This document shows positions 62,742 to 64,000 of a stretch of 64,000 nucleotides of DNA, in pieces. The DNA lies in NCBI RefSeq assembly GCF_003584015.1, contig NZ_QXFM01000112.1, positions 1 to 64,000 on the forward strand, in the 5' to 3' direction. The stretch is from Aurantiacibacter xanthus. Its GTDB lineage: Bacteria; Pseudomonadota; Alphaproteobacteria; Sphingomonadales; Sphingomonadaceae. The notes beneath the pieces were generated by a model. The model worked only from the letters and a program-made list of their open reading frames with translations. It was not told the DNA's origin and made no database searches. Both the position numbers and the translations under genes were made by a program. Every line of letters begins with the position of its first letter. Position 1 is the first letter of the stretch.

Positions 62742-64000
62742 CCAGCCAGCCCCTTCTCCTGGACGAACATGCGTTGCAGTGTCCTGGCTTCTCGCTCTTC
62801 TTTAGAGACCGAGAGCATCACTTCTATCAGGCGACGACAGTTGTAAGGAGCAATGGGAAAGCCGGTCATATCGACTTCAGCATACCATGCGGCAGCCCAC
62901 TTTGCGTTTCTGTGCTCCCAGTAAAAAAGATCATGCCAGTCAAAATTATAAATATTTTCCGGAAAGAACTCCAAATAATCTATATAACTTTCAAATTGAT
63001 CCAATATAAAAGAATGATTTTTTGCTGATGAATTTGTAAACTTCTCCGCGAGTGAGAGGGGTGATGGCGTCAATTTGTCGCGCTTTTTGTAGAAAACGGT
63101 GCCGGTTTCTCCGACGGTCGAGATTATTATGGTGCAGTCGTGTGGCAATTCATCGAAATAAAGGCGCGCCAAGGATGGAAATCTTGCGCCATTTTTGAAT
63201 GAACGCGAATAGAGCTTGTGAAAATCGCAACTATAATCAACCTTGAGTAGGTCAAATATCCGGTGTGGGATTCTTGCCTGGAAAGCGACCGCATTGCCAC
63301 CGAGCAGGTCATCGCGTGAGCCCTCGTCCAGAGCTTCCAGCCGACCGTAGGTGAACGAAAACGCATCGTCTGCATAGGGGCGAGATAGTGCAGCCAGCAC
63401 CGTACGGCTGTCGCCACCATTCGTTAGCGACAAGGCGACCCGGCCTGTCGCCGCAAGGTTGACAGAGCGGGTCAGGAGATCGGCGAATTCAGGGTAGGCG
63501 CTGGCAACGGAGCGCGTGGGAAGTTCTTCGAAGGGGTAGAACCGCTGGTGTGAGAAGTTCTGGGCTGCTGCATCAAATGTCGCATGGCAGTTGGGAAAAA
63601 CGCAGGTGACATTGGCAAAGGGTGTCCAGAGTGCAGGATAGTATTTGCCTCCGGTTTCGACATAGTCAGGGTGGTTCATGAACTCGGCGATCTCTGCCGA
63701 GGGTGCCAATCCGGCGATCTCGCTGGCGAGCATCCAGTGTGAGCAGAAGGCTCGCGCACCGTTCAATGGGAAACTGTAGATGGCGTAGGTTGCGTGACAA
63801 TCCGGGATGGCGTGCAGGATATCGTTTTCGGCGATGAAAACAGCGAAGCGTCCGCCCAGGTATGCGATGTATTTCAGTGCCGCTTCGATACCGCCATGCT
63901 GGAACTCGTTAAGCGCTGTTCTTGCGCAGGCGGCAGTGGTTACGCCGGTATCAAGATCGTATGCGCGGCCGACGAGGCACAGGGTCGCAGGCCCGCTCGT
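62738..64000 (-). CDS. Asparagine-synthetase-like protein (5' end outside window)
   Basis: The frame is open to the window edge, so the start is beyond base 64000; TTG 63766 is only internal. The edge part (YIAYLGGRFAVFIAEND and DCHATYAIYSF) resembles the glutaminase-fold N-domain of class B asparagine synthetases. The next domain has a PP-loop-like LTNGGDSRTVLAAL near the middle, in place of the usual SGGxDS. Such proteins occur in polysaccharide loci, where they may amidate or otherwise modify sugars. The stretch about 62870-63250 is clearly AT-rich compared with its neighbours, which suggests later arrival. Confidence 0.7.
   Translation of the reverse strand, partial: TSGPATLCLVGRAYDLDTGVTTAACARTALNEFQHGGIEAALKYIAYLGGRFAVFIAENDILHAIPDCHATYAIYSFPLNGARAFCSHWMLASEIAGLAPSAEIAEFMNHPDYVETGGKYYPALWTPFANVTCVFPNCHATFDAAAQNFSHQRFYPFEELPTRSVASAYPEFADLLTRSVNLAATGRVALSLTNGGDSRTVLAALSRPYADDAFSFTYGRLEALDEGSRDDLLGGNAVAFQARIPHRIFDLLKVDYSCDFHKLYSRSFKNGARFPSLARLYFDELPHDCTIIISTVGETGTVFYKKRDKLTPSPLSLAEKFTNSSAKNHSFILDQFESYIDYLEFFPENIYNFDWHDLFYWEHRNAKWAAAWYAEVDMTGFPIAPYNCRRLIEVMLSVSKEEREARTLQRMFVQEKGLAG

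Noticed and set aside
1-64000. CRISPR array, rRNA genes, IS transposase
   Set aside because: I found no regular short repeats with spacers, no rRNA sequence and no transposase-like protein.

Overview
The window is high-GC, densely coded DNA from an alphaproteobacterium. It most likely comes from Sphingomonadales, probably an Erythrobacter-, Porphyrobacter- or Novosphingobium-like genus. This rests on the mix of gene families: a giant NAD-glutamate dehydrogenase, a DUF3576-leuS-lptE-holA run, PhaB, an RHH_4 protein, a small protein ending in SFPASDPPA, and REP-like intergenic palindromes. It is an inference, since there is no rRNA or other taxonomic marker here.

Bases 1-11300 hold a probable catabolic island. 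It contains a cytochrome P450, two metallo-beta-lactamase-fold hydrolases, a 3-hydroxyisobutyrate-dehydrogenase-like enzyme, a GMC flavoenzyme, a citryl-CoA-lyase-like protein, a family III CoA-transferase, a VOC metalloenzyme and a MetE-like protein. A RelE/RelB-type toxin-antitoxin pair sits inside it, flanked by direct copies of the 3' end of the lyase gene. A tRNA-Leu(UAA) marks the right edge.

Bases 11500-34000 are mostly housekeeping: a tandem-PilZ protein, an ABC exporter with a secreted MsrB, QueG, a ferredoxin reductase, NAD-glutamate dehydrogenase, an LLM oxidoreductase, an alpha/beta hydrolase, ThrS, a GNAT enzyme, a TauE/SafE permease, agmatine deiminase, an M28 peptidase, GlnE, a single-cysteine Bcp, and a DUF455 protein that may start at ATT. 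Bases 34000-43100 carry an M23 peptidase, GalU, several small proteins, a DUF4019 remnant, PhaB, an exported protein, DUF3576, LeuS, LptE and HolA.

Bases 43100-64000 are a surface-polysaccharide locus. KdsD, KdsA and KdsB make and activate Kdo, while KpsS and a short KpsC would build a Kdo linker. An atypical histidine phosphatase sits where a Kdo-8-phosphate phosphatase is otherwise missing. With these are an LtaS-like membrane enzyme, a fatty-acid-hydroxylase-like protein, an SDR, a PhyH-type oxygenase, an outer-membrane polysaccharide export lipoprotein, three glycosyltransferases, WecB and WecC (UDP-ManNAcA synthesis), and a partial asparagine-synthetase-like protein at the edge. The most interesting idea here is a Kdo-primed capsule that combines ABC-type (KpsS/KpsC) and Wza-type parts with candidate lipid and phosphoglycerol modification enzymes.
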